Source: Reinekea sp. G2M2-21
Lineage (GTDB): Bacteria; Pseudomonadota; Gammaproteobacteria; Pseudomonadales; Natronospirillaceae
Direction: 5' to 3'
Length of the DNA stretch: 64,000 nucleotides
NCBI RefSeq assembly: GCF_015687175.1
Contig: NZ_JADPQG010000001.1
Location: 1,178,001 to 1,242,000, forward strand
Shown here: positions 36,320 to 45,800 of the stretch, piece after piece
Numbering within the stretch: position 1 is the stretch's first letter
Layout of the letters: each line of letters opens with the position of its first letter
Program-made: the position numbers and the translations under genes
The notes under the pieces: generated by a model
Told to the model about the DNA's origin: nothing
The model's database searches: none
The model's input: the letters and a program-made list of their open reading frames with translations, nothing else

Positions 36320-37231
36320 ATGGCTACATTGGTGGTAATGGCCCACGGTGTCGGCAATGAAACCGAAGGTTTTGAAACGAAATGGCGAGAATTGATCGAG
36401 CAAACAACCTCCATTCCAGATGATGTTGTTGTCAAAGGGCTTTTGTGGGAGGACGTGCTCGAACAGGTCGCTCAAAAATATCCGATCATTTCACAACAGC
36501 AGGCAAGTTTACTTGCGATGCTTAATTTCCCATACCTGCAGCAGTTGTTGGCTTCAGATGTTTACGATCTGGCCAGAGACGCACTGATGGACGTGCTTGT
36601 TTACGCTGGACTCGATGATATGTGGGCATATATCCAAGCTGAATGCTCTGCAAAGCTTGATAGATTGCGACGTGATGATAATGGTCGACTACTCTATCTT
36701 GAATCCGATACTCTGTTGATTGGACATTCGCTGGGCGCCGCGATGCTGCCACACTTGGTCTGGCGTGAAGCCAAAAATACAGGTGTGATTCCCTATAAAG
36801 GAATGATATTGCTCGCGACCCCCTTGGGTATTCAATCGCCAATTCCCCGCGTATTCAAAGACCTACTGCAGCGGTTAGGGAAAATTCATGGTGGAAGCAG
36901 AACTAAAACACTTCAGCAGTTTGCTAAGCGCTGGTCGATGGGAGGAGCAAACCGGTTACGCATCATTAACAATGAAAACGACATTATCTGCTCGGATGTT
37001 CGTTTTGAGCTGCCCGGTGGGAAATTGAAAGATTTAATTCCGCTCAGGCAGGGGTTCGATCCAAATGAAATTGCAGTGTTGGATAAATGGCACCCAGGTT
37101 CTATCGAATATATCGCCTTTGGCGAACGAAAAATATCCTCAATTGCGTATAACCACGCTGTTTTCAATTATTTGCAGCAACCAGCCTTTATTACAGCATT
37201 TAATCGGATGGTACACGGAGGTGAGCAATGA
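36320..37231 (+). CDS. Lipase-like alpha/beta hydrolase
   Basis: A 303-residue cytoplasmic-looking protein (no signal peptide) with an alpha/beta-hydrolase nucleophile elbow LLIGHSLGAAMLPHLVW and an oxyanion-type start VVMAHGVGNE. Possible acid and histidine residues lie in NNENDIICSDV and the C-terminal SIAYNHAVFN. The substrate is unknown. I start at ATG 36320 because AAAGGAGG lies six bases upstream; the frame is open from 36272. The stop overlaps the next gene (ATGA), implying a coupled pair with an exported protein. Confidence 0.78.
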   Translation: MATLVVMAHGVGNETEGFETKWRELIEQTTSIPDDVVVKGLLWEDVLEQVAQKYPIISQQQASLLAMLNFPYLQQLLASDVYDLARDALMDVLVYAGLDDMWAYIQAECSAKLDRLRRDDNGRLLYLESDTLLIGHSLGAAMLPHLVWREAKNTGVIPYKGMILLATPLGIQSPIPRVFKDLLQRLGKIHGGSRTKTLQQFAKRWSMGGANRLRIINNENDIICSDVRFELPGGKLKDLIPLRQGFDPNEIAVLDKWHPGSIEYIAFGERKISSIAYNHAVFNYLQQPAFITAFNRMVHGGEQ

Positions 37232-38103
37232 GCAAGCGCATTGTTTTGTTCCTGACGGTGGTATTTTTCTTTCCTGTACCTTTTGCTGTGGCCGAGTCCT
37301 TTCAGGATGATTTGATTCGCTATGTCGACGAAGTGACGGTGATGCTAGAAGAGCAGACCGATGACGAAATAATCCACTATCTGAACAACAGTTTGATCCT
37401 TGTAAACTCAATGCGCGATAACGCATCACGCAAGTTGGTTGATACCCATGCTTTGGAAAGTCTCGGTGAAGCCTATTTTCTATTACCAGAAGAATTGTCT
37501 TTAGCTGCGATACAAAGCCAAGCGATACAAACTGAATCAGAGTTATATAGGCGGTATATACAGCCTTATATAAAGCAGAATTATCTGATTTTTTTGTCAG
37601 CTCAACAGAATATCTTGCAACGGAAATACTTTTCTTTAAATGATCACAATGCCAATTTTGTGGAAGGTTACTTAAACAGTAAATTGCCATTAACGCGAAT
37701 CAACCTGAACGATACCTTGGCGAAGCAGGATCCATATCTGGGGGTTTCTCCTTGGGAAGCAACGTTTAGAGTTGAACCCGCTATGGTATTTGTCAATCAA
37801 CTTGCTCCAGCACTGTTACTGACATTAGGAGCAACATTCACGGTTTTACCTGAAGTTAATCTTTCAGTATCACCGCCCGATTTTCAGGAAACATTTGCGA
37901 CGAGGTTTATTCAAAAAGCCGGTCCGCGGATAGGTTTCGGGGCCATGCAGAAAGAGGGGGAGGTTCAGTGGGTTATGGGGGCAGGGATGCATCTTCGTTC
38001 CGTGGCCATTTGGGCGCTCTACGATTATTCTGATCAAAAAGTAGCATTGGGCGTTGGTTTGAGTGATATAAGTGTGCTGGCAAAGGTGATTGGCTGGTAT
38101 TGA
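37228..38103 (+). CDS. Exported protein of unknown function
   Basis: I do not recognise this 291-residue protein. A clear Sec signal peptide (VLFLTVVFFFPVPFAVAES, cleavage likely after AVA) predicts export. The mature N-terminal half is helical and acidic; the C-terminal part (about 180-291) is rich in alternating hydrophobic residues and glycines (IGFGAMQKEG, WVMGAGMHLRSVAIWALYDY), somewhat like a small beta-barrel, and ends in VIGWY with a terminal aromatic. An outer-membrane location is possible but unproven. It overlaps the upstream hydrolase gene by four bases. Confidence 0.65.
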   Translation: MSKRIVLFLTVVFFFPVPFAVAESFQDDLIRYVDEVTVMLEEQTDDEIIHYLNNSLILVNSMRDNASRKLVDTHALESLGEAYFLLPEELSLAAIQSQAIQTESELYRRYIQPYIKQNYLIFLSAQQNILQRKYFSLNDHNANFVEGYLNSKLPLTRINLNDTLAKQDPYLGVSPWEATFRVEPAMVFVNQLAPALLLTLGATFTVLPEVNLSVSPPDFQETFATRFIQKAGPRIGFGAMQKEGEVQWVMGAGMHLRSVAIWALYDYSDQKVALGVGLSDISVLAKVIGWY

Positions 38104-38176
38104 GCATTCGCAGTGAACGGGTTGTGCTATTTCAAAGAACGAGAAACTGGAAAGTCACCTAAAGGAGGATACAAAA

Positions 38177-39121
38177 ATGAAACTACGACGTTTAGGTAAA
38201 ACTGAGTTACAGGTTTCTGAAGTTTCATTCGGTGCCTGGCAGCTCGGTAACTATGATCAATGGGGTGGTATGACGGATGCCGATGCCTTAAATTTGGTGC
38301 GCAAAGCTCGAGGGTTAGGGTGTAATTTATTTGATACGGCACCAAATTATGCCAAGACCAACAGTGAACGATTGCTGGGTGAAGCCTTGCATCGTGAGCG
38401 TGCTGAGGTGGTGATCGTTAGTAAGTTCGGTCATCGGCCGGACGATGGACGCGCCGATTTCAGCGCGGATTGGTTCTGGAAAAGTCTGCATGGCAGCCTG
38501 ACAAGATTGAAAACAGATTATTTGGACGTGGTGTTAGCGCATTCGCCGCCATTTGAAGTGCTAAATGGCCAGCACGAAATCTGGTCAGCGATGCAGAATG
38601 CGCAAAAACAAGGCAAAGTTCGTTTTTTCGGCGCGAGTGTAGATTACGCAAAAGATGTGCGCGAGGTCCTAAATACGACCGAGTCACAGGTTTTGGAATT
38701 AATGTTCAGTGTTGCGCATCAAGATGTTCGGTTTGCGTTTGATTTGGTCAGAAAAAACGATGTTGGTGTATTGACCAAGGTGCCTCTGGACAGTGGATGG
38801 CTATCTGGAAAGTATGATGCAACCAGTCGTTTTGACGGTGTGCGCAGTCGCTGGAGTTCGGAAGAAATTGCCCGTCGAGCTCAATTTGTAGACCGTTTCA
38901 GGGAAATCATGCCCAAGGATAGGTCGATGGCGCAATATGCATTGGCTTATTTACTGAGCTATCCAGAGGTTTCTGCGGTTATCCCTGGGATGCGCTCACC
39001 AGAGCAGTTGCAGGCAAATGTCAGTGCTGTTGGTCTGCAACTGTCAGCGGAACAACTGGAAACAGTTGAAGACCTTTGGGTAGAGCTGACCAATAATGGT
39101 AAAGATCTCTACCCGTGGTGA
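38177..39121 (+). CDS. Aldo/keto reductase
   Basis: A 314-residue NADPH-dependent oxidoreductase of the AKR fold. The catalytic tetrad can be placed: Asp in LFDTAPNYAK, Tyr in the same segment, Lys in VIVSKFGH and His in VVLAHSPP. The C-terminal cofactor region (YPEVSAVIPGMRSPEQLQAN) is also present. Substrate is unknown. A strong AAAGGAGG ribosome binding site precedes the ATG. Confidence 0.92.
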   Translation: MKLRRLGKTELQVSEVSFGAWQLGNYDQWGGMTDADALNLVRKARGLGCNLFDTAPNYAKTNSERLLGEALHRERAEVVIVSKFGHRPDDGRADFSADWFWKSLHGSLTRLKTDYLDVVLAHSPPFEVLNGQHEIWSAMQNAQKQGKVRFFGASVDYAKDVREVLNTTESQVLELMFSVAHQDVRFAFDLVRKNDVGVLTKVPLDSGWLSGKYDATSRFDGVRSRWSSEEIARRAQFVDRFREIMPKDRSMAQYALAYLLSYPEVSAVIPGMRSPEQLQANVSAVGLQLSAEQLETVEDLWVELTNNGKDLYPW

Positions 39122-39138
39122 AGTGAACTGGTTCTAAC

Positions 39139-39174
39139 GCCTTCACAGGTCGCTTTATGCCACCACGTGAAGGC
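39139..39174. terminator. Inverted repeat between convergent aldo/keto reductase and sulA
   Basis: GCCTTCAC (39139-39146) and GTGAAGGC (39167-39174) form an 8-bp stem around a 20-base loop. There is no T-run, so termination is tentative. Confidence 0.4.
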
Positions 39175-39246
39175 TAATGTCCTAATTGCCTGCAAAGTTA
39201 ACTTCATCGAATACCGAACCGCTCACACTAAGTCTCTTCTGGTGTG

Positions 39247-39705
39247 CTAAAAACAAAGTTCCATCTGAGGCGCAGCCGGTTGTTGCTTTGAATTCGTGAA
39301 AACCAGTGCCTGACAGCCTAGCGGAGATCCATTCAGCAGAATGTCGGGCAGTTCATTTGGGTTATTAGCCCACACTGCAACCACCGCACTTTTTCCGTTT
39401 TGTAGGCACCGCTGAATATAGCTAACGGTGGCGATATCACTATTGTCCAAACGGATAACCCGAACATAGTGGTCGCCTAGGCCAATTTCGCGCATATATC
39501 GGTCATTTGGGATGAACGGGGGGTTTATCAGGGTTACCCATTGTCGTGAATTAGCTTTTTCACGGATCGCCGACAACAGTTGGTGCCATTGGTTCAGAAT
39601 AGGTGAATCGTAGGCATGAAAATGCACAACGCTTCGTGCTTTGTGTATTAAGCTGGTTATTATGGGTTGACGATAGGGTGCTTCGTATTCTGATGTAATC
39701 ATCAC
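39247..39705 (-). CDS. sulA: SulA-like cell division inhibitor
   Basis: A 152-residue SulA-family protein. The family core is visible as WVTLINPPFIPNDRYMREIG, then RCLQNGKSAVVAVWANNPNEL, and it ends in a flexible tail. SulA caps FtsZ during the SOS response and is degraded by Lon, whose gene begins at 62.5 kb. A perfect SOS box 12 bases upstream plus a near-perfect second one support the call. It stands apart from lexA, unlike in Pseudomonas. Confidence 0.88.
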   Translation of the reverse strand: MMITSEYEAPYRQPIITSLIHKARSVVHFHAYDSPILNQWHQLLSAIREKANSRQWVTLINPPFIPNDRYMREIGLGDHYVRVIRLDNSDIATVSYIQRCLQNGKSAVVAVWANNPNELPDILLNGSPLGCQALVFTNSKQQPAAPQMELCF

Positions 39706-39716
39706 TCGACCTCTTA

Positions 39717-39732
39717 CTGTATGTTTGAACAG
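39717..39732. promoter_or_regulatory. LexA (SOS) box of sulA
   Basis: CTGTATGTTTGAACAG is a CTG-N10-CAG operator directly upstream of the sulA start. Confidence 0.88.
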
Positions 39733-39735
39733 TAC

Positions 39736-39751
39736 ATGTATTTATATACAG
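39736..39751. promoter_or_regulatory. Second, near-consensus LexA box of sulA
   Basis: On the minus strand it reads CTGTATATAAATACAT, one base short of the CTG-N10-CAG ends and with the ideal alternating TA core. It is 19 bases centre-to-centre from the first box, the same spacing as at lexA. Confidence 0.65.
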
Positions 39752-39767
39752 TATTGGGTTCGAAGTC

Positions 39768-39799
39768 AAAAAAAGAGCCGAAAAACTCGACTCTTTTTT
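39768..39799. terminator. Terminator separating the cysI operon from sulA
   Basis: AAAAAAAGAG-C-CGA and TCG-A-CTCTTTTTT form a hairpin with A and T runs on both sides. It ends minus-strand transcripts from cysI-DUF934 before they reach the sulA promoter. Confidence 0.87.
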
Positions 39800-39813
39800 G
39801 TATTAAAAAATAA

Positions 39814-40308
39814 CTATACAGTTCTACGCCGAAATAGAGGCTCTGCGAGGCGCGTATCGGATTGATACTGCTCCGTAAAATGGTCTTTAACACTCAAAGC
39901 CGTTTGCATTTCATTCTCTGTTCGACAGCAGAATGCAGTAAAACCACACCGTTGTAGGAAATTAACCTGGTCAGGTAAAAAGTCTCCAATAGCCCGTATT
40001 TCGCCCTCATACTTATACTGCATTCTGAGTAACCTTGCGAAGGTAAATAACCGTCCGTCGGCAAACTTACCGAACTTAAAGGCAATAATCTGTAAGTTCG
40101 CTAAAAATGGCAGAAGTTCGGTGTAGTCGTCGTCTTCACATACATAGGCGCCGAATGGTAAGGAGGACTCTGCCAATTCATGGCCAAAGTCAGTCCAGAT
40201 TCGCACAGGCAGTAACGCATTGCCAGGTAGGCCTTGAGCGTCGGTCGATTCAAAGAGCTGCCAAGGATCGTCTTTAATTATTTGGCCGTCCTTAATGAGA
40301 TGTTGCAT
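39814..40308 (-). CDS. DUF934 family protein, sulfite reductase partner
   Basis: A 164-residue DUF934 protein. The core FKFGKFADGRLFTFARLLR and RAIGDFLPDQVNFLQRCGF are the family hallmarks. It is co-transcribed with the upstream cysI-type gene, whose end it overlaps by 17 bases, an arrangement also known in Pseudomonas. The function is not established; a role in sulfite reduction is inferred from the linkage. Confidence 0.9.
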   Translation of the reverse strand: MQHLIKDGQIIKDDPWQLFESTDAQGLPGNALLPVRIWTDFGHELAESSLPFGAYVCEDDDYTELLPFLANLQIIAFKFGKFADGRLFTFARLLRMQYKYEGEIRAIGDFLPDQVNFLQRCGFTAFCCRTENEMQTALSVKDHFTEQYQSDTRLAEPLFRRRTV

Positions 40309-41953
40309 ATACGCGCTCCTTAAACGGTTCCAAGCCTAATCGATGCACGGCATCAATAAATAATTCATTTTCCTGGCGTTTTTCAACGTAGGTATCAATC
40401 ACTTTTTGCAGAACATCCGGTACCTGCTCGGCTTTAAAAGAAGGGCCGAGAATTTTACCTACCTGGCCCTCGATGCCACTGTCGCCACCCAACGAAATTT
40501 GGTAAAACTCTTCGCCTTTTTTATCCACGCCCAAAATACCGATATTACCGATATGGTGATGCCCGCATGCATTCATACAGCCAGAGATGTTCAGATCGAT
40601 GTCGCCCAGGTCGTATAGATAATCCAAATCATCAAACTTTACCTGAATGGCTTCTGCGATTGGAATAGACTTAGCATTTGCAAGTGCGCAGTAATCACCT
40701 CCCGGGCAGCAGATAACATCGTTTAAGGTGCCCACCGTGGCATCCGCCAGTCCCAGAGCATTTAGTGCGTTCCATAAGGTGAAAAGATCGGATTGCTTTA
40801 CATCAGCAAGAATGATGTTCTGTTGATGACTGACCCGCAACTCCCCGAAAGAGTAGCTATCCGCGAGGTTGGCAAGGGTATCTATTTGCTCCGCAGTTGC
40901 ATCGCCCGGCGCATAGCCCGGTTTTTTAAGCGAAACAGTAACCGCTGCGTAACCTGTTTTCTTGTGGCTCTCAACATTACGCTGAATCCATTTATCAAAA
41001 GCAGGGTGATTGAAACGCAACTGTGCTAGGGCTTCTGTCTGATCCTGGATCTGGTCATAAGCCGGATCTACAAAGTGTGATTTAACCCGTTCAATTTCCG
41101 AAGCTGTAAGGGTTTCCGCGCCATCTTTTATCAGCTGCCATTGTTCGTCAACTAATGTGCTAAAGGCCTCTACACCAAGAGCTTTGACTAAAATTTTGAT
41201 CCGGGCTTTGTATTTATTGTCGCGACGACCTTTCAGGTTATAAACACGCAGAATTGCCTCAAGGTAAGACAACAGATGTTGCTGTGGTAAGAACGCATTG
41301 ATTTCCTGACCGACAATAGGCGTTCGCCCTAAGCCACCGCCAACGAATACTTGAAAACCAACATCACCGGTTTCATTTTTAACCAACTGCAAACCTATAT
41401 CGTGAAATCGAATTGCCGCCCGATCGGTGCTGGTTGCCGCATTCACCGCAATTTTAAATTTACGCGGCAAAAAGGCGAATTCTGGGTGTAGAGTTGACCA
41501 CTGGCGGATAATTTCGCACCAGGGTCTGGGATCTTCGATTTCATCAGCAATTACGCCGGCAAATTGATCGGTTGTCGTGTTGCGGATGCAATTTCCCGAT
41601 GTTTGTATGGCATGCATCTGAACTTCAGCCAAGTCAGCGAGAATATCAGGAACATCTTCCAGTGCCGGCCAGTTCAATTGAATGTTCTGACGGGTTGTGA
41701 AATGAGCATAGCCTTTATCGTATTTACGGCTAATATACGCAATACGCCGTAACTGAGTGGACGAAATCAACCCGTAAGGCACAGCAATTCGCAACATGGG
41801 TGCATGACGCTGAATATACAGCCCATTTTGCAACCGCAATGGCAAGAATTCTTCTGCCGCGAGTTCACCTTTTAAGAAGCGGTCCGTCTGTTCTCGGAAC
41901 TGCGCAACGCGTTGATCAACTATCTGTTGGTCATACGAGTCGTAAACGTACAT
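40292..41953 (-). CDS. cysI: Assimilatory sulfite reductase, sirohaem/Fe-S subunit
   Basis: A 553-residue nitrite/sulfite reductase-fold protein reducing sulfite to sulfide. The [4Fe-4S]-sirohaem cysteines lie in CCPGGDYCALANAK and ISGCMNACGHHHIGNIG. The N-terminal siroheme domain has YAHFTTRQNIQLNW and TSGNCIRNTTTD. Paired sulfite/nitrite reductases look alike; linkage to DUF934 and the sulfur genes in this window favour sulfite. No flavoprotein CysJ gene is nearby, so electrons probably come from ferredoxin or another reductase. Confidence 0.92.
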   Translation of the reverse strand: MYVYDSYDQQIVDQRVAQFREQTDRFLKGELAAEEFLPLRLQNGLYIQRHAPMLRIAVPYGLISSTQLRRIAYISRKYDKGYAHFTTRQNIQLNWPALEDVPDILADLAEVQMHAIQTSGNCIRNTTTDQFAGVIADEIEDPRPWCEIIRQWSTLHPEFAFLPRKFKIAVNAATSTDRAAIRFHDIGLQLVKNETGDVGFQVFVGGGLGRTPIVGQEINAFLPQQHLLSYLEAILRVYNLKGRRDNKYKARIKILVKALGVEAFSTLVDEQWQLIKDGAETLTASEIERVKSHFVDPAYDQIQDQTEALAQLRFNHPAFDKWIQRNVESHKKTGYAAVTVSLKKPGYAPGDATAEQIDTLANLADSYSFGELRVSHQQNIILADVKQSDLFTLWNALNALGLADATVGTLNDVICCPGGDYCALANAKSIPIAEAIQVKFDDLDYLYDLGDIDLNISGCMNACGHHHIGNIGILGVDKKGEEFYQISLGGDSGIEGQVGKILGPSFKAEQVPDVLQKVIDTYVEKRQENELFIDAVHRLGLEPFKERVYATSH

Positions 41954-42181
41954 GTTACAACCTCATTAGAGTCGGAAAGCTGGCCAGCAAATCACTAGGA
42001 TTTGCCATAACTTGGCGCACTATAACTCAGGTTCTTTATTCTCTGAATTATTAAAGTTTCATAATTTAATTCCATACCGTTATATATAGGTGGTTGCAGC
42101 CAGTTGAGAAAGGTTATTAAATGGCAAGGTGTGTGATAAATGCACACCATTGTTCAAAACAATAAAAAGAAAGGGGAGAGT

Positions 42182-42292
42182 ATGTCTGCTGGTAAATCTC
42201 GAATTACGGATGCTCAGGCCGATGCTATAGCGGCCGTTGTTGTTATCTTTACGGTTGTTGCTACCGCTGTGTATTGGGTAGCGGGAGCATAA
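42182..42292 (+). CDS. 36-residue single-pass membrane protein
   Basis: A very short gene: MSAGKSRITDAQADAIAAVV is followed by a hydrophobic helix ending YWVAGA. AAGGGGAGA lies 3 bases before the ATG and a strong terminator 21 bases after the stop, so it is a complete transcription unit. A helix near the N-terminus is amphipathic. I do not recognise a function. It is divergent from cysI, across a spacer holding the inverted repeat GGTGTG(9)CACACC near 42129-42150. Confidence 0.75.
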   Translation: MSAGKSRITDAQADAIAAVVVIFTVVATAVYWVAGA

Positions 42293-42313
42293 CCGTGGAA
42301 GTCCGTTAAAAGG

Positions 42314-42334
42314 AGGGCGCAAGCCCTTTTTTTT
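42314..42334 (+). terminator. Terminator after the 36-residue membrane protein gene
   Basis: AGGGC, loop GCAA, GCCCT followed by seven more T residues: a short, textbook rho-independent terminator. Confidence 0.92.
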
Positions 42335-42463
42335 ATGCTCCAGGATTTTATTTCGTCTTTAAACTTCGCTTTGAATGACCAGATTAGGTTTGCGGTTCTT
42401 CATCAGCCCAGGATTTCTGAAACAAAGAACTTGGTTTGTCAAAAACAGGTGCCTTTCTTTGCT

Positions 42464-42661
42464 TTATGTATCTGCCAGTCTGACGAGAAAGATCAAAAAA
42501 GTGACGATACCAACGGTAAAAATGATGCCGCCGGCGACAAAAGGCCAAATGGTGGTGCTTTGAAAATCTTCCACTCTGTTTTTATTGCTTTGCACGCCAA
42601 TAGCTGCCGCCATGACGCTTTTTGCCACTTGCAACGCACTCGGTTTTTTAGGGTTTGTCAT
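42464..42661 (-). CDS. DUF2970 family small membrane protein
   Basis: A 65-residue protein: a helical segment PSALQVAKSVMAAAIGVQSN with the family-typical spacing, then one membrane helix (FVAGGIIFTVGIVTFLIFLV). This matches the DUF2970 family of small proteobacterial proteins of unknown function. The frame is open to 42706 (80 residues), but I start at ATG 42661 (MTNPKKP) because the DUF begins there and AAAAGG lies upstream. It lies between the 36-residue gene and NAD-GDH. Confidence 0.82.
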   Translation of the reverse strand: MTNPKKPSALQVAKSVMAAAIGVQSNKNRVEDFQSTTIWPFVAGGIIFTVGIVTFLIFLVRLADT

Positions 42662-42870
42662 TGCTTTTTTATCCTTTTGGTCGATTTTTCTATAAAAGAG
42701 CGACAACTGTTAGAAAAATGACGCCTTTCTGAACCATGCGACCTACTTAAATACTAGAGAATATGGGGTAATGAACTAGCATCATAGTAAAAGTATCACA
42801 CGGAATGAGGCTTCAGACACTGGTCAAAAGTGTTTTGAGCCTAACTTAATAAAAATAAACAGAGGCCGAT

Positions 42871-45800
42871 ATGTCAACAGTGTTAATGACCAACCAAGAT
42901 GAACTGATGGAAGCGCTTTATCAGCGATTATTGGTGCATTTCCCAGAGAACCATCATGCAAACTTGAATTACTTTATCCGTGAGTTATTTAAGCATGCCT
43001 CCATGCGTGACCTGATGCAGTATGAAATGACCGATTTAGCGGGAATGGTGGTGACGCTGTGGCGCAATATTCAGGTGAAATCCAAGCGCAAAGCGAGTAT
43101 TGAAGTAATTAACCCCAATGTAGAAGAACATGAATGGCAGTCGCAGCACACCATTGTTTCAATACTTCAGGATGAAATTCCCTTCGTCATAGACTCAGCA
43201 AGACTGGCCCTAAATAAGCTGAACATTAATATACACGCCATTTTCTATGGCACATTTGGTGTTGAACGTACCAAAAAAGGAGAATTCAGAGGTTTTTCCG
43301 ATGACGGCGACAAAGAACTTTTGTTGTGTATAGAAATGGACAGAACGTCTGTTGCTGAGCAGCGCGATGAGGTCGAAAGGGAATTGCAGAATGTGCTGAA
43401 CGACGTAGTTTACGTCGTAGACGATTTTCCAGCGATGATTGAACGCACCACGGAAGTGATCAAAGACCTTCATGAAAAGCCATACCCGTTCAAGAAAGCT
43501 GAGCTGGACGAAGCGAAAGTCTTTATGGAATGGATCGCCAACAATCATTTCAGCTTCTTAGCCTACGATGAATACACCATAGCAGACGGTGTGGTCACTC
43601 AAGTGCCGGGAACCGAGTTGGGGTTGTTCAAAAAGAATAAATCTCGCCGTGATGAAAGAATAGACGATATGACCGAAGAACGTCGGTCACATGTGTTCAA
43701 ACAGGAACTATTGATTTTTACCAAGTCGGGGCGGCGCTCCTCTGTGCATCGCGCCGCCTATTCTGATTACATCATTGTGAAGCACTTTAATGACAAGGGT
43801 GAAGTGATCGGTGGTCGACGATTTATGGGGCTCTATACCTCTGCGGTCTATAACGAAACGCCTAAGAATATTCCTGTAGTGCGCAAGAAAATTGAACGGG
43901 TACTGAAAACATCCGGTTATTACCCTGGCACGCATGCCCATAAAGAGCTTTCAGCTATTTTGTATAACTTCCCTCGGGATGAACTGATTCAGTCGAACGT
44001 GAAGACATTGCTGCGGGTGACTAATGAAGTGCTGTCAATTCAGGAACGTAAGCAAATTCGATTATTTCTGCGTAAAGACGCCTACGGGAAATTCCTGAAT
44101 GCCGTGGTTTATATGCCAAGGGACGTCTTTAATACGCAGGTACGAATTAAAGTCCATGATCTGTTGGCAGAAAGCTTTAATGTAGAAGGCTCAGATTTTA
44201 CGACTTTTTTCAGCGAATCTGTTCTTGCCCGTACCCGGTTTGTCTTTAAGCTTTCAGAGCCATTGGATGTAGTACCACCGGTTGAGGGATTGGAAAATCG
44301 TATTGTCCAGATTGCGCGTCGTTGGACAGATGAACTGCAACAGGCATTGGTTGAGTCATTTGGCGAAGAAAAGGGTATTCGTCTCTATCAACCCTATGAG
44401 CATGCGTTTCCGTCAAGCTATATGGAAGAATACAGTGCCCGTGTCGCGGTAGCCGACATTCAGCGAATCGAAAGCTTGCAGAAGAATGCCGACGAGAACC
44501 TGACGCTCAGCTTTTTCCGTTCTATGGAGCCGACTGGGAGTGTCTTGAAGTTAAAGATTTTTAATAAAGGGGATGCGTTACTCTTATCTGACCTGATCCC
44601 TGTTCTTGAGAATCTGGGGCTTAAGGTCATTGATGAATTTCCTTACGAAATCATCCATCCTCAGCAGGGTTGCACGTGGATTTACGATTTTAATCTGTTG
44701 TTTGAGCCAAACCCGGAAATTGATCCAGCTAAATATCGCGATGAGTTTTCTAAGGCGTTCCTGAATATCTGGAAAGGTCGCGCCGAAAATGACTCTTACA
44801 ACCAACTGGTACTGCAGGCGAAACTAACATGGCGCGAAGTAGCGATGTTGCGCGGTTACGCAAAATACATGAAACAGACCCGTTTCGGTTTGAGCCTGGA
44901 ATATATTGCCGAAACCCTGATTCGCTATACCAAATTAACCGATCATCTGTCAGAGTTGTTTTCAGCCAGATTTAATCCTGAAAAACAGAAAGGGGTGCAC
45001 CTGGTTGAGCACTGGGTAGAACAAATTGAAGCGCAGTTGGACGATGTAAACAACATCAACGAAGACCGGATTATCCGTCGCTACATGGAACTGATCATGG
45101 CGACACTGCGCACGAACTTCTATCAGGAGAATGAGAAGGGGCTGCGTAAGGAATACATTAGTTTCAAACTTGATCCCAGTAAGATATCCAATATTCCGTT
45201 GCCTAAACCGAAGTATGAAATCTTCGTCTACTCGCCACGTATTGAAGGTGTTCATCTGCGCGGTGGGTCAGTTGCGCGAGGTGGATTGCGCTGGTCCGAT
45301 CGAAATGAGGACTTCAGAACTGAAGTATTGGGTTTGGTGAAGGCACAACAGGTGAAAAACGCCGTAATTGTGCCTGTGGGTGCCAAGGGTGGCTTTGTCG
45401 CAAAACAACTGCCTCCGCCGACGAATCGCGATGCGTTCTTTGCAGAAGGTATTGAATGCTATAAAACCTTTATTCGTGGACTGTTGGACGTCACCGATAA
45501 CCTGGTTGATAACAAAGTGGTACCTCCCGCTAAGGTTGTTCGTTATGACAACGACGACCCTTATCTCGTTGTGGCAGCTGACAAAGGAACTGCGACGTTT
45601 TCGGATATCGCCAACGAAGTAGCCAATGACTATAACTTCTGGTTGGGTGACGCCTTCGCTTCTGGTGGTTCATTTGGCTACGATCATAAGAAAATGGGTA
45701 TTACTGCTCGCGGCGCTTGGGTGAGCGTACAACGGCATTTCCGTGAACTCGGCATCAACGTGCAAAGCGATCCTATATCGGTCATTGGTATTGGTGACAT

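Noticed and set aside
41954-41961. GTTGTAAC (minus strand) at the cysI start as a Ter core
   Set aside because: An 8-base match is expected about twice by chance in this window, and the flanking ACTAA and ATG are absent.
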